Notes under the pieces: model-generated | What the model saw: the letters and a program-made list of their open reading frames with translations, nothing else | The model's database searches: none | Told to the model about the DNA's origin: nothing | Position numbers and translations under genes: made by a program | Shown: piece after piece, positions 20,340 to 32,159 of the stretch | How the letters are laid out: every line of letters begins with the position of its first letter | How positions within the stretch are numbered: the first letter of the stretch is position 1 | Assembly (NCBI GenBank): GCA_036897095.1 | Contig: JAYMSP010000865.1 | Coordinates: 1-40,001 of the forward strand | Direction of reading: 5' to 3' | Source of the DNA: Plantago elongata | Lineage: Eukaryota > Streptophyta > Magnoliopsida > Lamiales > Plantaginaceae | Length of the DNA stretch: 40,001 nt

Positions 20340-21840
20340 AATACGACTAAAATGGCATGATGACAAGAGGTTTTGTGTGAAGAGTAAAAAGAGAAGACAT
20401 TTGATTTGACTTTAATGTGGGAATAATTATGCGTGGTGATAAAATTAATTAAAATAAGATAATGATGGTATGCTTAAAGTACGACCACTGTTTGTGTCCT
20501 ATTACGGTTTGTCATGTAGTCTTGATTAGCTGTATTACTTGTGCGTGTTTTGGAAAATTATGGGTTTTTCACGACAAGATGAAAAGTCATTGTCATTATT
20601 AACTTTTAAGACTTGTTTTTTCTTTCCAATTTTCCTACTTCCTTTTCTTTTTCTGGAGTAAGACATAGTTTTGTGTTAAGCCTTACTTGTCATTATATGC
20701 TTGCTTTAACATAGCTAATAGTCATTCTTGCCTTCACACCATCCAGGAGGTACAATAATTTTATTAAATTATTAAGTTGCATTGTATGTACTAACTCATT
20801 CGTCTATGGAATAGTTCTATAATATATATTTTATCGTCAAACTTTTCCAACGGTAACTATAAATTAATAAAATATTATAAACATAAAATATTTTTAAAAA
20901 ATTATACGTTGAAAATTCAGAAGTTTCATTATATACAATCTTTCTTTCGAACATGTTATGATTTTAGAATAATTTATAATCTAGGTTGAATAAGTTTGAC
21001 TGAAAAAAATTAAATTGAAAAGCTATTCTATAGATGAAGCATGTTTAAAAAATGAACGATGCTACTTGCATTTTAAAGAAATTAAGCTTAGTTGGTAAAA
21101 CGATTTAACTTCAACCAATAAATCGGGTGTTTGTGTCACAATTTAACATTTTAAAAAAGAAATTAAGTTATTTATTTCGATACGTCTGATTTAATCCAAG
21201 AGTTTAAAAAGAAAAAATTCTAAAAGCAATCTTGTAGAACATTTCAAATATACTTTGAGAAGTTATGAATGGGTAAATACTAAACAGTGGTCGAAATTTC
21301 AGGTTAAATAGATATACATCTTTGTTAAAACTAAATTAGTTTATTTACTTGTATAATCTTGAGAATTTAGACAGATACTCTCATCGAACATTTCTCATAC
21401 TCTTTATCGTTCTAATTTGATAAAGAACTTCGCAGACCAACCAGTCAATGAACTCAATCTTGTTAGCTTAAACATGAAAACATGGAAGATTAACTACGAT
21501 GTCAATTAAGATTGCAACTTCCATGGGCGTGCAATGCAACTGAAAATTAAGTGGTCCATAAAGTCCAAGAAAACAAAAAACGTGCACAAATGAATCCAAG
21601 TATCCAACCATTAAAGCTGTTACTTTGAATTCAAACTGTCTCACCAATAATTACTTCAACTTTGATTTCTTGTGAATTTTGCCAATCAATTTTCAGAGTG
21701 GTTTGGAAGTACATAGTTACACCCTAAAATGATAGATATCGATGCTTCAACAAACGCAGCCAAGTGTTTCAGTGGCCGTTAAACTTGAAGAGAGATTGAT
21801 TACTTGCACAACTCCCCCATTTTCTCTAAAAGGGGTCAGG
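20340..21840. other. Intergenic stretch, no gene seen
   Basis: AT-rich spacer without recognisable coding frames. A tRNA-box-like segment at 21084-21140 is annotated separately. Confidence 0.55.
21084..21140 (+). repeat. Degraded tRNA-derived SINE-like fragment
   Basis: The segment has gcttagttggtaaaac (A-box-like) followed about 40 bp later by aatcgggtgtttgtgtcac (decayed B-box). It aligns with 36946-37000, sharing gttgntaa, ttcaannaataa and tcgggtgtt. Internal polymerase III boxes at this spacing suggest a tRNA-derived short interspersed element rather than a functional tRNA, as no cloverleaf can be drawn. Confidence 0.45.
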
Positions 21841-21850
21841 ATGGTGTACA

Positions 21851-22450
21851 CTAGAGGTATTTATCGAATTGAACAAACTGAATATGGGAGCTTATTGAAC
21901 GTTTTGTTCGCTAAAAGTTTTAGTGTTCGTGTTCGTCGAACAACTCATTCACTTGTTCAGTTCAGTTCGTTAAAGTTTTCGTTTGTTAGTGTTTGTTAAG
22001 CTTTTGTTCGCGAACAGTTCAGATCATTTGTTCGTTAATGTTTTGTTTATGAGCAATTTGTTCATTGTTAAAACCCTAAAAATAAAATAAAAGTATTACA
22101 AAACTAGAATGAAAGGTCCTAAAAATTCATATTTCAAGATGAATATCATGATCCCATATAATGTCATACATTATTTCTACGAATAATATGACTTAAGTCG
22201 AGGCACAAGTCTACAACTATTCAAAATGAATAAAATGCATTGTTATATTATATTACTATATATTGTTCACGAACAATTCACAAACTATCGAACAATAAAT
22301 TTTATTTCGTGTTTACGTTCGTTTGTTAACGAACGTGTTCGCAAACAGTTCGAACATATTAATATCAAACACGAACTAAATGTTAACTGAAATTTTTGTG
22401 AAATTTTTACGAACGTATGGTTCGCTAAAACGTTCGCAAAACACCCCTAG
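21851..22450. mobile_element. 600 bp foldback element with GTTCG-rich arms, flanked by TGTACA
   Basis: The left end reads ctagaggtatttatcga and the right end reads aaaacacccctag, an inverted match (ctaggggtgtttt). Both subterminal arms are dense in gttcg, gaacg and cgaac motifs in inverted orientation, with an AT-rich centre (about 22070-22260). TGTACA stands immediately before the left end (21845-21850) and immediately after the right end (22451-22456), consistent with a 6 bp target-site duplication. No transposase is encoded. The ends are hAT-like, but hAT normally duplicates 8 bp, so the superfamily is open. Confidence 0.75.
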
Positions 22451-22579
22451 TGTACACATGACCGTATTAGTTTGTCATTACATTTTATGTGACAAGGAGT
22501 GCTTTGGTTAGGCTGAATGATTATCTGTGTGGTATTCATGAAGAACATATGGTTGAGAAAGAAAGCACAGTAAAAAGTA

Positions 22580-22822
22580 TTCCATCCGTCCCATAAAATT
22601 TTATATATTAGAATTAACGCGTAATTTTATACGAAGAGTTAAAATAATGATAAAATAAAAAAAATGAAAAAAAGTATGATTTTAGTTATAAAATGTATAA
22701 TTTATGTGTAAAGTTAAGATTGTTTATTATTTGTTAGTGGTGGGGTAACTTTCTTTTTAGCAATGTATGAAATTTTATGAGACGAATAAAAATAAGTTCT
22801 CCAGGACGGAGAGGGAGTGCAA
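22580..22822. mobile_element. Stowaway-like MITE
   Basis: The left end is attccatccgtcccataaaa and the right end is ggacggagagggagtg, matching the CTCCCTCCGTCC-type Stowaway terminus in inverted orientation. Further inward, ataaaattttatat on the left pairs with the right-arm aaattttatgaga. A short insertion lies between the right terminal motif and the arm. The copy is non-coding and diverged. Confidence 0.75.
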
Positions 22823-22829
22823 CATTGGA

Positions 22830-25800
22830 AGAGCCTAAAGACATAGCAGAAGTGGAAACTGTAAATCAACAATAAGGAAATGACTAAGTTAGACCATCAC
22901 CTAACACATCCGATTCAACCTACAAAAGATAGGGAGTATTTCTTATGCAATCACACACTATGTCCCCGATACCATGATTGAAATGTTGTCACTAAAAATT
23001 TGTGAAACTATTGCTCCAAAATAGGCCAAATGAATGATCAATGACAAGGAGAGTGGAAACAGAAAATTGCACTTCTCCTTGATCTAACCAAGAATCCGAC
23101 CTGGAAAAGGGCTTGTCCTAAAAACTCGCCTAAATTATGATAAAATGCAAGAAGCATATCTTCCAAGCAGAATATAGAAAGGCATATGCTGTATTCTAAA
23201 CTCCATAAATAGATCTTCATCTTCCAGTTCCAACTGGCCGTTTTAATGTCCTGCTGTTAGGCATACCCAACCTTGATTTCAAGAAGTGGATAGGCAGAGA
23301 GAATAACATAGACAACTCTTGCCACTCCGAAGCTTCTCTTATTGTTCAGGATCCAATCATTAACAAGAACATTCAAACACAATTTCGGGCCAAATGATTG
23401 GCCTCATTCTGGCTTACTACAATTAATCGCAACAGGATAACATGTTCAACGGCGACAAATCACAAATGGCATGTCAAACTGGGCAAAGAATTGGTCATTT
23501 CCTCCCTAACACATGGAATCAAGAAAGCATGGAAGAATTTTCTGGCCAAGAATCTGCAACAAGCAAATGACCACTTTTCACAAATGGGAATATGATACCA
23601 TTAAGTGGTCCAACGAAAAGGAAAAAGTTGAAAAAAAAGTTCCTCACCAGCTTTGATTTTTATGGTATTTTGTCATTCATGTGGCTTGGAAGTATTCTAG
23701 AAAGCAGGCCCTGCTGCTTGTTTGGTAGGATTTTTTGATTCCCTAAATCACAGTGACAGACCAACCATAATGTTAAGACCTCTATCAGTCACCATCATAT
23801 TAATTTATCTGTGCTAAACTAAGCAATTACATATGCTGAGAAACCTAGATCCCTCTGATAAACTCTCAGTTAGGTAAAGTGTCACACACCGTAGTTTAAG
23901 GCTCAAACAACTAAAGTTTTCTTTCAAATGTTATCAGATATATGAAACTGTTTTGATGGGATTCGTTCATCGTACCACTGCGTACATGCTAGATGAAAAT
24001 CACAAAAGTAAAACTACTGTCCTGTCCTTAAATTTACATTGCCATTCCAAGTAAAAAAGAAAAGAAAAAAAATCCACATTTTTAATAATCTAGAAGTAAA
24101 TAAAGCATAGTCACAAAGCTGAATCTATGATGCATGTAGGTTGAATAAATAATACTGGATGTAAATGGAAATTAATCAACATAGATTCTACAAATTGTTT
24201 CGAATGTGATCACTGGTCAAAGAAATGAAGAATTACTATAATATAACATGAGGTGACATACCATTTAGAGAATTTTATAATCAATCCCAAGTTTGCGGGG
24301 CAACTTCAAGTTAACTTATCTTCTTGTGAGACAGTGCTGTTAATCTGCAACACATGAGTAGAAGCTCTGCGTGAAGTATTATACTTTAAGACAGTACAAG
24401 TTATCAATGGTAATTTAACAAAGTAACAGCTCATTTGAGATAACGTTGAAACTGCAAATCCTCTCATCAAAGTTCAGACTAAGATAAGTAAATTATGATG
24501 GCCACTGGAGATATTCTATGAATAATTAAAAAAAGCACATCTAAAGTCTAAACTCGCACATATTGTTTACATCATGATCAGATCTTATGTTGCTGCATGT
24601 ACACATTCAAGGAATGAACAACAGTTGAAAATAAACATAGAAGAACCGATAGCTGTCAATAGTTGATAGCATACCACGGTGACAAGGCTCGCTATACTAC
24701 TGCATTCATGTTTTTCATTATATCTGAAGAACTGATACTATATCATACACATGAGTTTACTATATAAATGGGTATCTCAATATTATATACCTGAGTTTGA
24801 AACTAGAACAGCTAATTGTAAATTTGTAATACGTCAATAAGTAAACCATTCATGGAAAAAGTTTAACAGTTCATCAAAAGTGAAGAAAAAATCGAAGTAA
24901 CAGATACAGCAACTAAGAAGCAAAATAAGAGTCTAAAGCATTTTTGCAAACAACAAATTTCTAAAATCTTGTTCTTTCTTTAGCAAAACAAAGGCCTTTC
25001 TCAAGTTCAAGGCACGCAGAGTGTAGGCTTCAAATTCAAGGAAAAAGTCACATAAACTAAGCATTTATGCAAGAGAATATCAATTACTATAATTTATCAT
25101 CTTTGCTAACAAAACAGCAGCTTTGCCCATTTCCGTTGGAGCCATATATCCATCTATTAATGGATCTCAAAACCCTCTTTGCTCCATTTCATGAAGTTAA
25201 GATGCTAGTCCTGTTTTGGTCAATTCGCAAGGAAGACGGTTGTGTACATCCGACCCCCATTACCCTGCTTGTTGCGGGAATGTCTCTAAAGTCAAGCCCA
25301 AAAATCCCGCCGTATCATGATGTGCTTTGTGACAATTCACAACCACTATGAAAATGGGTACCACATGTGACAGATCATATAAATGCAGCACAATTCTCCA
25401 AAATTCAGGAAACTTCATGCAAAATCACAATTTTTAAAATTAGTCATCGGTGAAGGTGAACATTATGCAGAGATGCAACTTCACATTCCCCAAGGTGATA
25501 CCTATGGAGATCATGAGTGGTGCAGGGTCCAAATTGCAGCGGAGGCTAAGTGGGAGTAAATCATGTGCTTGAGCTTGTCCAGTTAAAAAATGTGGCCACA
25601 TAACTTTATGACAGAAAAAAGTACTAAGAGTGTTCAACCATTGATGAAGAATAACCCCACATGAATTACAGACCTCTATCACGCACACAGCCCGCCAAGT
25701 TGCTGCTTTCAACTTAAGCCATACTTGTCTCTCTAATGCAGCGACAATGGATATGGGGTGAAATTATGGTAAAGGTAGTTTCAATTTTGTCAAAACTAGA

Positions 25801-26095
25801 TAATTATTACTTCATTCACTAGATGGAGAAAAAAAGCCAAACAGATAGCATATGTGCACTCTCGACATTAACAGACCAGATGCTCTAATTAAAAATTATA
25901 AGGGAAATTAAATAAACTATCATATAATCATGAAGGAAAAATTCAACTTCAATTTCATGGAGCATAACTTCGTATAAGAATGAATTCAAAGTGATAGAGC
26001 TCAGAACCGGTTGGGCTTACAATCGAGTGAGCACCAGACTACTGTTAGCTTCATTCATGATCGGGGCTTCTCAACACATAACATGTTCTACTAAA
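22830..26095. other. Intergenic stretch downstream of the PPR gene, no gene recognised
   Basis: About 3.2 kb is less extremely AT-rich than other spacers. Frames at 23398-23595 (+), 25067-25351 (+) and 25440-25712 (-) have no recognisable motif. The part nearest 26100 should include the PPR 3' UTR. A non-coding transcript or a decayed gene cannot be excluded. Confidence 0.45.
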
Positions 26096-26101
26096 TGAAG
26101 A

Positions 26102-27857
26102 CTACTGTGTGAGACAGGTATCCAAACATATATCATATCCACCCTTGTACATCCACCCAACAAGTGTCTCAAGTTTATATCTTTCACCATTTGTGTGGTA
26201 CCCCTTGTACAAAATCCAAAATGTTTTCTTCGTTACGGGCATATTTATTTTCCCCATTTCCTCAAGAACCCTCTCCATTTCAGAGACGCGCTTTTGATCA
26301 GAGTACATGACCATTTTGCAATGGTAGAGTGAGCGACATAATTTCCAACCTGCATCCTCAGCACGTTGCACAAAATCAGCAAGCTCATCCACAGCGTTTT
26401 GCCTGAAATAGCCTGCAATAATGCATCGCATCACAGCAGCTGATGCTATACAGGTCTTTCGCTGAAATGCCCCATTGATGGATTTTTTCATTTTCTCAAA
26501 TAAATCCGCATTAGCATATAAAGTAATTAATAATATCTCAAACCAAGCCATATGCTCATTTTCGGGAATCAGTCTAACCAGTTCCTCAACTTTATCAACT
26601 TTATCAACTTCATCAATAAGAGAGCTCCGACAATATGCAGCTATGATGGTTCTAATTAAGTTAAACTCCTTCTTAATAAGCACATGATGCTTAACCATCT
26701 CAAACATTTGCTCCATCTTTTCAAGGTTACCCGAGATTGCATATCCTCTAAGCATTAGCAATTGGATTTTTACGTCAGGTTTGATAGGGCCATCATCTTT
26801 CATCAACTGGTAAGTCTTCTCCATAGCTTCCCAGTTCCATGCAGTTATATAACCAGTAATCAATGCATGATATGTAGTCCTCGTTGGACTTAGATTCCGG
26901 TCATTCATCTCTAGAAAAGCTGCTTCCATGTGATCTGTGAGCATCAAGCGACCAAGCGCGTAGATAAGCAAGGTGTAACTCACCACAGATGGAGTGCACG
27001 AGGGATCCTCTTTTAATTGCTGAAACACAGATTGGCATTTCATAGGCAGACCAATATAATTGCAGGCAGTCATGAGAGCATTATACACCACCACATCCAT
27101 CACCTTTTTCTCTGCAGCCTCTTCAAAAAGCTCAATCGCAAGATTAATATCCTCATTACCCTTACCAGCCACCAAGATACCCTTCACATACTCCTGTAAC
27201 GTCATAGGTTCATCAGACTGACATTGCTTCCTCCTCCAATTCAAAACCTGACAGAATCAATAACACATTTTTCTCATATCAGGATGCCTCCACTTGGTGG
27301 AATACTGCATACTAAAAACAATAAGCAACAAAATCCATCAAATGATCCTACTTTACCAGAACTAGAACATAATCTCGTATATGACACGACGAATTAAGTA
27401 AGTTCTCATCGAATATAAGTATATAACCAACAGGAACGAAAAAAAAAAAAACCTGAATGGCATGACGAGGAGAAGCTTCTCGCAGCTGATCCAAGAGCTC
27501 TAGTACAACAACTACATGGCCATATTCCTTGAACAAGTCAGCTCCTTTCTCTTCCAAAACGGTGTCGATATCATCGTATTTCAAAATCTCACACTTGAGC
27601 GTCGAAACTGGACGGTATAATGTCGCTCGATTCAACCCAGATCTTTGAGTTCTTAGTTTCCCATATTCCGGAATAGCACAAAGCCAGTCGGTTGTTTCTT
27701 GATTGGAAGGATGGATCAGAGTTTGACATTCGCGATGAAATTGAATTGGGGCTAAGTGATTGACGATTGATTTAGGGGTTTTAGGCAATTGATTGGTGAG
27801 TATACTGCTTCTATTGAGAAATGCATATTCTGATACCCTCTTTCGAAGTCGATTCAT
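26102..27857 (-). CDS. P-class pentatricopeptide-repeat protein, two exons
   Basis: Minus strand: exon 1 is 27857-27453 (135 codons) and exon 2 is 27247-26102. The 205 bp intron begins GTTTTTTTT and ends CAG. The phase-0 joint reads RHAIQ-VLNWRRK, giving 516 residues. The N-terminus (MNRLRKRVSEYAFLNRSS) is basic and lacks acidic residues up to Glu10, fitting a mitochondrial or plastid targeting peptide. Successive helical-hairpin repeats of about 35 residues follow, such as VVVYNALMTACNYIG, SYTLLIYALGRLM and TTYHALITGYITAWNWEAME. No E, DYW or SMR domain follows, so this is P class. Proteins of this class bind organelle RNA; the target cannot be read from sequence. A 9 bp microrepeat encodes EVDKVDKVEE. 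The fusion to exon 1 is inferred from splice sites and length. Confidence 0.9.
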
Positions 27858-27929
27858 GTCGAGAAAATTGGGATTTTGTGCATAAATATCAGCTCATTTT
27901 CAATTAGGGTTCTTCAGGGTTTTAGGAAC

Positions 27930-27953
27930 ATCATCATCATCATCATCATCATG
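27930..27953. repeat. ATC/CAT trinucleotide microsatellite
   Basis: About seven repeats of cat/atc lie some 75 bp upstream of the PPR start codon (minus strand), probably in the 5' UTR or core promoter. Trinucleotide tracts vary readily in length. Confidence 0.85.
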
Positions 27954-28484
27954 TAACATGTACAAAGAAACGTGGATTGGATAATTTAGATTGGATTTGG
28001 ATAATTTGGATCGGGCCTCTAGTTTTTTCGTGAGGAGCCATTCCGAGTGGGCCAGCCTGGAAATTTAGGTTGGTCCTAAGTTATGGAATAGTAACAAGCG
28101 GGTATTTGTGGCCCAAAATTGGTTCTAACTCAGACGGTAAATTTGTGATTTAGTTTCTTTTCTCCGATTTTGAAATGGTATTCATTGCATGCAGCTAGTT
28201 CATCAGAGCAATGTCGAACTTTTTCTTAGGGTTCCACTGGAATTAAGTGAAATCAATCTCCTTACCACTTGAAACTAATGGCTCTTGGTACTTGTAGTAG
28301 TAATTTTAACTCGCATAAAATAATGGAAAGATTCTAGGTAATGATCAACTAAACCTATGAATTATCAACCAAGAAAATGTAATGGAACTATACCAAACAA
28401 AAAGAAATTTAACTTTAGTTTTTTTTTTATGAATATGAATTGAGATTCTTGATGTAATGTTCATTAACAACATAATTTAACTTT

Positions 28485-28500
28485 AAAAAGTTGATGGATT
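28485..28500. repeat. Left copy of the LINE target-site duplication
   Basis: AAAAAGTTGATGGATT at 28485-28500 is repeated exactly at 32743-32758, immediately after the poly-A tail of the LINE. This is the 16 bp signature of target-primed insertion. Because the right copy is preceded by poly-A, the leading As may belong to the tail, so the unambiguous core is GTTGATGGATT. Confidence 0.92.
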
Positions 28501-28597
28501 TGATAAAAAAATGCTCTCGTTTACTAGGGGCGATTTACATCTTAAGTGTGTGTTTTCAATTATGATACAGTTTTTTGTCTTTTTCTTTACTATTTCA

Positions 28598-29520
28598 ATG
28601 GCAGAGAGGCGATCGGAATGTGGAGAACAGTGGAATAGGGAGCATAATCACTTGAGGAATGAACCGAATGTTACGTTTGACGATGGTTATGATCATTGTG
28701 AACCAGTGGAGGATTTGGAGGAGGTTGAAAATCAGAATCAGGTTGGTCAGGATGATCAAACTGAGAATGGTGTTAGGGATGGAGGTGTTGGCATGGATGC
28801 ATGGAGGATGAATCCGCGAAGTACTCGGCGGTGGAATGAGTTATTCTCTAGCAATCGGAGACCTAAAAATGGAGTAGCGTTGTCATACTCAGAGCCAGTT
28901 CTTCGATCGGTGGTGGAGTTTACGCCGGAGGATGTTTCTGAATCGATTGAATTCTGGAAATATGCATTGATTGGGATGGTTGTTGGTGCTCGTGTTCCAG
29001 TAGAGGCGATGAGGCAATTTGTGGAGAGCCGATGGAATTTAACTCCACAGATACATGGTGCAGACAATGGCGTTCTATTGTTCCGATTTCAGTCGGAGGA
29101 GGAGATGCTTGGAGTTTTTGGTGGCGGTCCATGGATGGTGAAGGGCTTATATCCTTTGGTTTTGAAACAATGGTGTCCTGGTGCTTCATTGGATCCAAGC
29201 ACGCTGGTTGATTTTCCCGTCTGGATCAAATTACCAAATCTAGATTTGCAATTTTGGTCTCCAGGTATGTTAGGGAAAATTGCGAGTCATATTGGTCGTC
29301 CTTGCTATGTTGATAAGTTGACTGCTAATAAGGAATGAGTGGCTTATGCTAGGAATTTAGTAGAATTGAAATCAGGTGATAAGTTGTTGGATCAAGTTGT
29401 GTTAAGAGGGAGGAATGGTGAAGAGATTGTGCAAAGGATGATAGTATATGAGTCGAGGCCTCTTCAATGTTACCACTATTGAAAATTTGGCCACACTGTG
29501 AGGAATTGTAAGTATGTACC
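28598..29520 (+). pseudogene. LINE ORF1: DUF4283 and broken CCHC knuckle
   Basis: The likely start is ATG at 28598 (MAERRSECGEQWNREHN); an upstream in-frame ATG at 28511 gives a hydrophobic extension that looks like 5' UTR. An acidic N-terminus is followed by the DUF4283 core (ALIGMVVGARVPVEAMRQFV, FGGGPWMVKGLYPLVLKQW, DFPVWIKLPNLDLQFW). TGA at 29336-29338 stops the frame where Arg (CGA) would be expected, a typical CpG decay. The frame continues to CYHY-stop-KFGHTVRNC, a CCHC zinc knuckle with its second Cys lost and a stop inside. ORF1 proteins bind the LINE RNA. Confidence 0.88.
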
Positions 29521-30010
29521 TAAGCAGGCTTGGGTTGCTACTAGAGGTAGGATAGGGGTGGTTAAGGGACATAAACAAGCACGCGGTGCTGATGTTGAGG
29601 ATGCTGAGGGGAATCATTTGAGTAATAACCTGGCTTAAGGGATAAGGAGTAATAATGGTAATCCAGGAAGGTGCAGGGATGGTGTCAAGGAAAACTATAA
29701 ACATATGGATAATGAAGGTCAGATAAATGGTTTGAGTAATCTGGTAGGGGCTTTGGTTGATCATGGTACTAGGAGGGAAGAAGCTAGCTATGGAGGTGGT
29801 CATATGATAGTTTTAGTACTCTTGTTGGAGGGGATCTTGGACTAGGGACAATTGAATAAGGGGAATGTCATGGGGTAGCATGGTAGGAGGTTGGTCAGAG
29901 AGGTAGACAAATGATTAGAGGGTCTGGATCAAAGAGAAAGAATGCCAAGAATCATACTGGAAGTGGGCAGAGAGTTTTGAGATCTATAGGGAGAAGGGGA
30001 CCTGGCCCCC

Positions 30011-30605
30011 ATGGATAGGTCCCACACAATTTGTTGCTGGAACTTGAGGGGGTTGAATCACCCTCTCAAGTTAGATGCTCTGAAGAGAGTGATATGGTCT
30101 TATAATTGTAGTATAGGAGGGTTCATTGAAACAAGATTAAGGAAGGATAATTTTGATAATGTCAAGAGGAAACTAGAAACTAGATGGCAAGCAGAGAGTA
30201 ATATAGACTATAGTAAGAATTGTAGGATTTTGGTAGTTTGGGACAACACAAATATACAATTACAGGTTCTGAGTAAACATGAGCAATTCTTACATTTCTC
30301 AATACAAATAAAGAGTCTGCACTGGTCTGGATTGGTTACTTTTGTATATGCACTAAATGTGGCAACTAAAAGAGCTGTTCTATGGAAGGAGTTGGCTAAT
30401 ATTGAAGTCTGGCATTGTTGAGTCTTGGATGTTAGCTGGAGATTTCAATGTGGTAAAAGATAGTACTGGAAAATGGAATACAACTGGTGACATGTATTTA
30501 GTGAGTTCAGAGTTGAATGATGCCTTGCAGCAATGTGAGTTGGTGGACCATAGTTTCTATAAATTGGGATTTTCTGTCTCAGGTTCTACTAGGTTTGGGA
30601 TTTGA
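30011..30605 (+). pseudogene. LINE ORF2 endonuclease domain, frameshifted
   Basis: From MDRSHTICCWNLRGLN (compare the WNxRGLN start of plant LINE ORF2) through GGFIETRL, which carries the catalytic Glu, the frame reaches a stop at about 30420. The domain continues in another frame from about 30357 with MLAGDFNVVKDS (GDFN is the catalytic Asp-Asn motif) to YKLGFSVSGSTRFGI and a stop. The C-terminal end of the endonuclease is missing. It belongs to the AP-endonuclease-like (EEP) family, which nicks target DNA. Confidence 0.88.
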
Positions 30606-31310
30606 TAGTTGGTTTACTAAACTCATCAGGACTTGTGTTAGTACAGCAAGGTTTTCTTTCAGCATTAATGGGGTTATATAGGGGAACCTGTTAGGGAAAC
30701 AGGGTATAAGGCAGGGTGATCCAATGTCACCTTATTTGTTTGTCATATGTATGGAGTATTTGGCTAGGCTTCTTAAATTTGAGTTGTTTAAAAAAAATAG
30801 CTCTTTTACATTTCATCCTAAATGCAGTAGAGTTGGTCTTACTCACCTTCTGTTTGTTGATGACTTGTTACTATTTTGCAGGGGAGATAAGGAATCTGTG
30901 CAGGCCATGAAGTTGGTTATGGACAAGTTCTCTGAGGCTTCTGGCTTAGAGATAAATCAGGGGAAAGCTCTATGTTCATGGCTGGAGTAAGGACTGCTGA
31001 AAAGACTGAACTATTTGATATTTGGAGGTTTAAGGAAGGAGTGTTCCATATTAGATATTTAGGGATCCCTATTAGTCCTGGGAAATTGATTTTTTTTTAA
31101 TATGAGAGTCTTATTCTAAAGATGACTGGAAGGATTCAAGGGTGGGCTGTCAAACAAAAAAGTTATGCAGGTAGATTGCAATTGGTGAAATCTGTACTTA
31201 TGAGCATACAGAGATTTTGGAGCTATGTATTTCCCATACCTGTGGGAGTTGCCAAGAGGGTGGAGGCTATATGTGGAAGTTTTCTCTGGTCTGGTAATAC
31301 TTAAGAGTAG
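30599..31310 (+). pseudogene. LINE ORF2 reverse transcriptase, partial and broken
   Basis: Only the later RT is present: SWFTKLIRTCVSTARFSFSI, a TAG, then GIRQGDPMSPYLFVICMEYL and THLLFVDDLLLFCRGD. The catalytic FVDD (30853-30864) is intact. The frame is lost after LEINQGK at about 30970, and later pieces reappear as MTGRIQGWAVKQKSYAGRLQ (31122-31304). The first roughly 300 RT residues are absent, joining endonuclease to palm at about 30600. Confidence 0.9.
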
Positions 31311-31589
31311 GAAGGCATTGGTGGCATGGAGGAAGGTGTGTCAAGATTTTCCAAATGGAGGGCTGCAAATAAAAGAGGTATTGGGTTGAAACAGGAGTAT
31401 TTTTGGGCTGATGTTAGTAAAATTATTACAGGAAAATGGAAGGAATACAGTGTGGACTGCTTGGATAAAAGCTTACTATCTGAGAAATGCTAGTTTGTCA
31501 GTAGCAAGCAAGGGGATTCTACATGGTGGAAATCTCTGATTCAGATTAGGGAAATGCTAGTTCATAAGATACCTCAGTTTCCACAATAA

Positions 31590-32159
31590 ATGATTGGTTT
31601 ATCCAATAAACAGGTAATTCAACAAATTTATGATGCATTGGTACATAAAGATAGTCCTGTAGAATGGTTTTCCAAAGTCTGGGATTCCATTACTACTCCT
31701 AGAGTGTCTTTCCTGTATTGGTTGATTGTCCTTAAGAGATTACCTACTAAGGATAGATTGATACTGTTTGGTATTTTGAGTGAAAATGAGTGTGAACTGT
31801 GTGGTGGGTGTATTGAGTCTCATGATCATTTGTTTTGCTCTTGTGATTTTGTGTTTGAAGTAACTGATAAAGTGATGGGTGCTTTGGGTGTTAGGTTCAG
31901 GGGTATTACACTCAATCAATGAATTGATTTCTTTAGTAATAGCTCTTTAAAGAAGTCACTTGTGTATAGAGTTAGGACTGCTGGTTTTGCTTGTATTTTG
32001 GATGCTGTTTGGCAGGTGAGGAATAGGTGTTGCTTTCAGCAGGCTGGAGCGCCCCCTAAGGTGGTCATTAAACATGTTGCCCAGGTCTTGATCTCTCTGT
32101 TATACATTACTTGTAAAAATAAGCCAAATAGGCTGATCAAAATTTACATGGATAGGTAA
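31590..32159 (+). pseudogene. LINE ORF2 C-terminal zinc region (zf-RVT) and tail
   Basis: The frame 31590-31922 contains WDSITTPRVSFLYWLIVLKR, LPTKDRL and CELCGGCIESHDHLFCSC, the Cys/His-rich zf-RVT segment typical of plant LINE C-termini. A stop follows, then 31962-32159 gives FACILDAVWQVRNRCCFQQA and ends LIKIYMDR, probably the original ORF2 C-terminus. About 580 bp of 3' UTR and a poly-A tract follow. Confidence 0.85.

Noticed and set aside
23398..23595. 65-codon + strand frame (MASFWLTTINRNRITCSTAT)
   Set aside because: It is short, without a known domain or supporting exons; it could be a chance frame.
25067..25712. Frames of about 90 codons on both strands downstream of the PPR gene
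   Set aside because: No family could be recognised and there are no flanking exons. They remain unannotated spacer.
29402..29803. 133-codon minus-strand frame within the LINE
   Set aside because: It is antisense to the LINE ORF1 tail, where the + strand carries the zinc-knuckle remnant.
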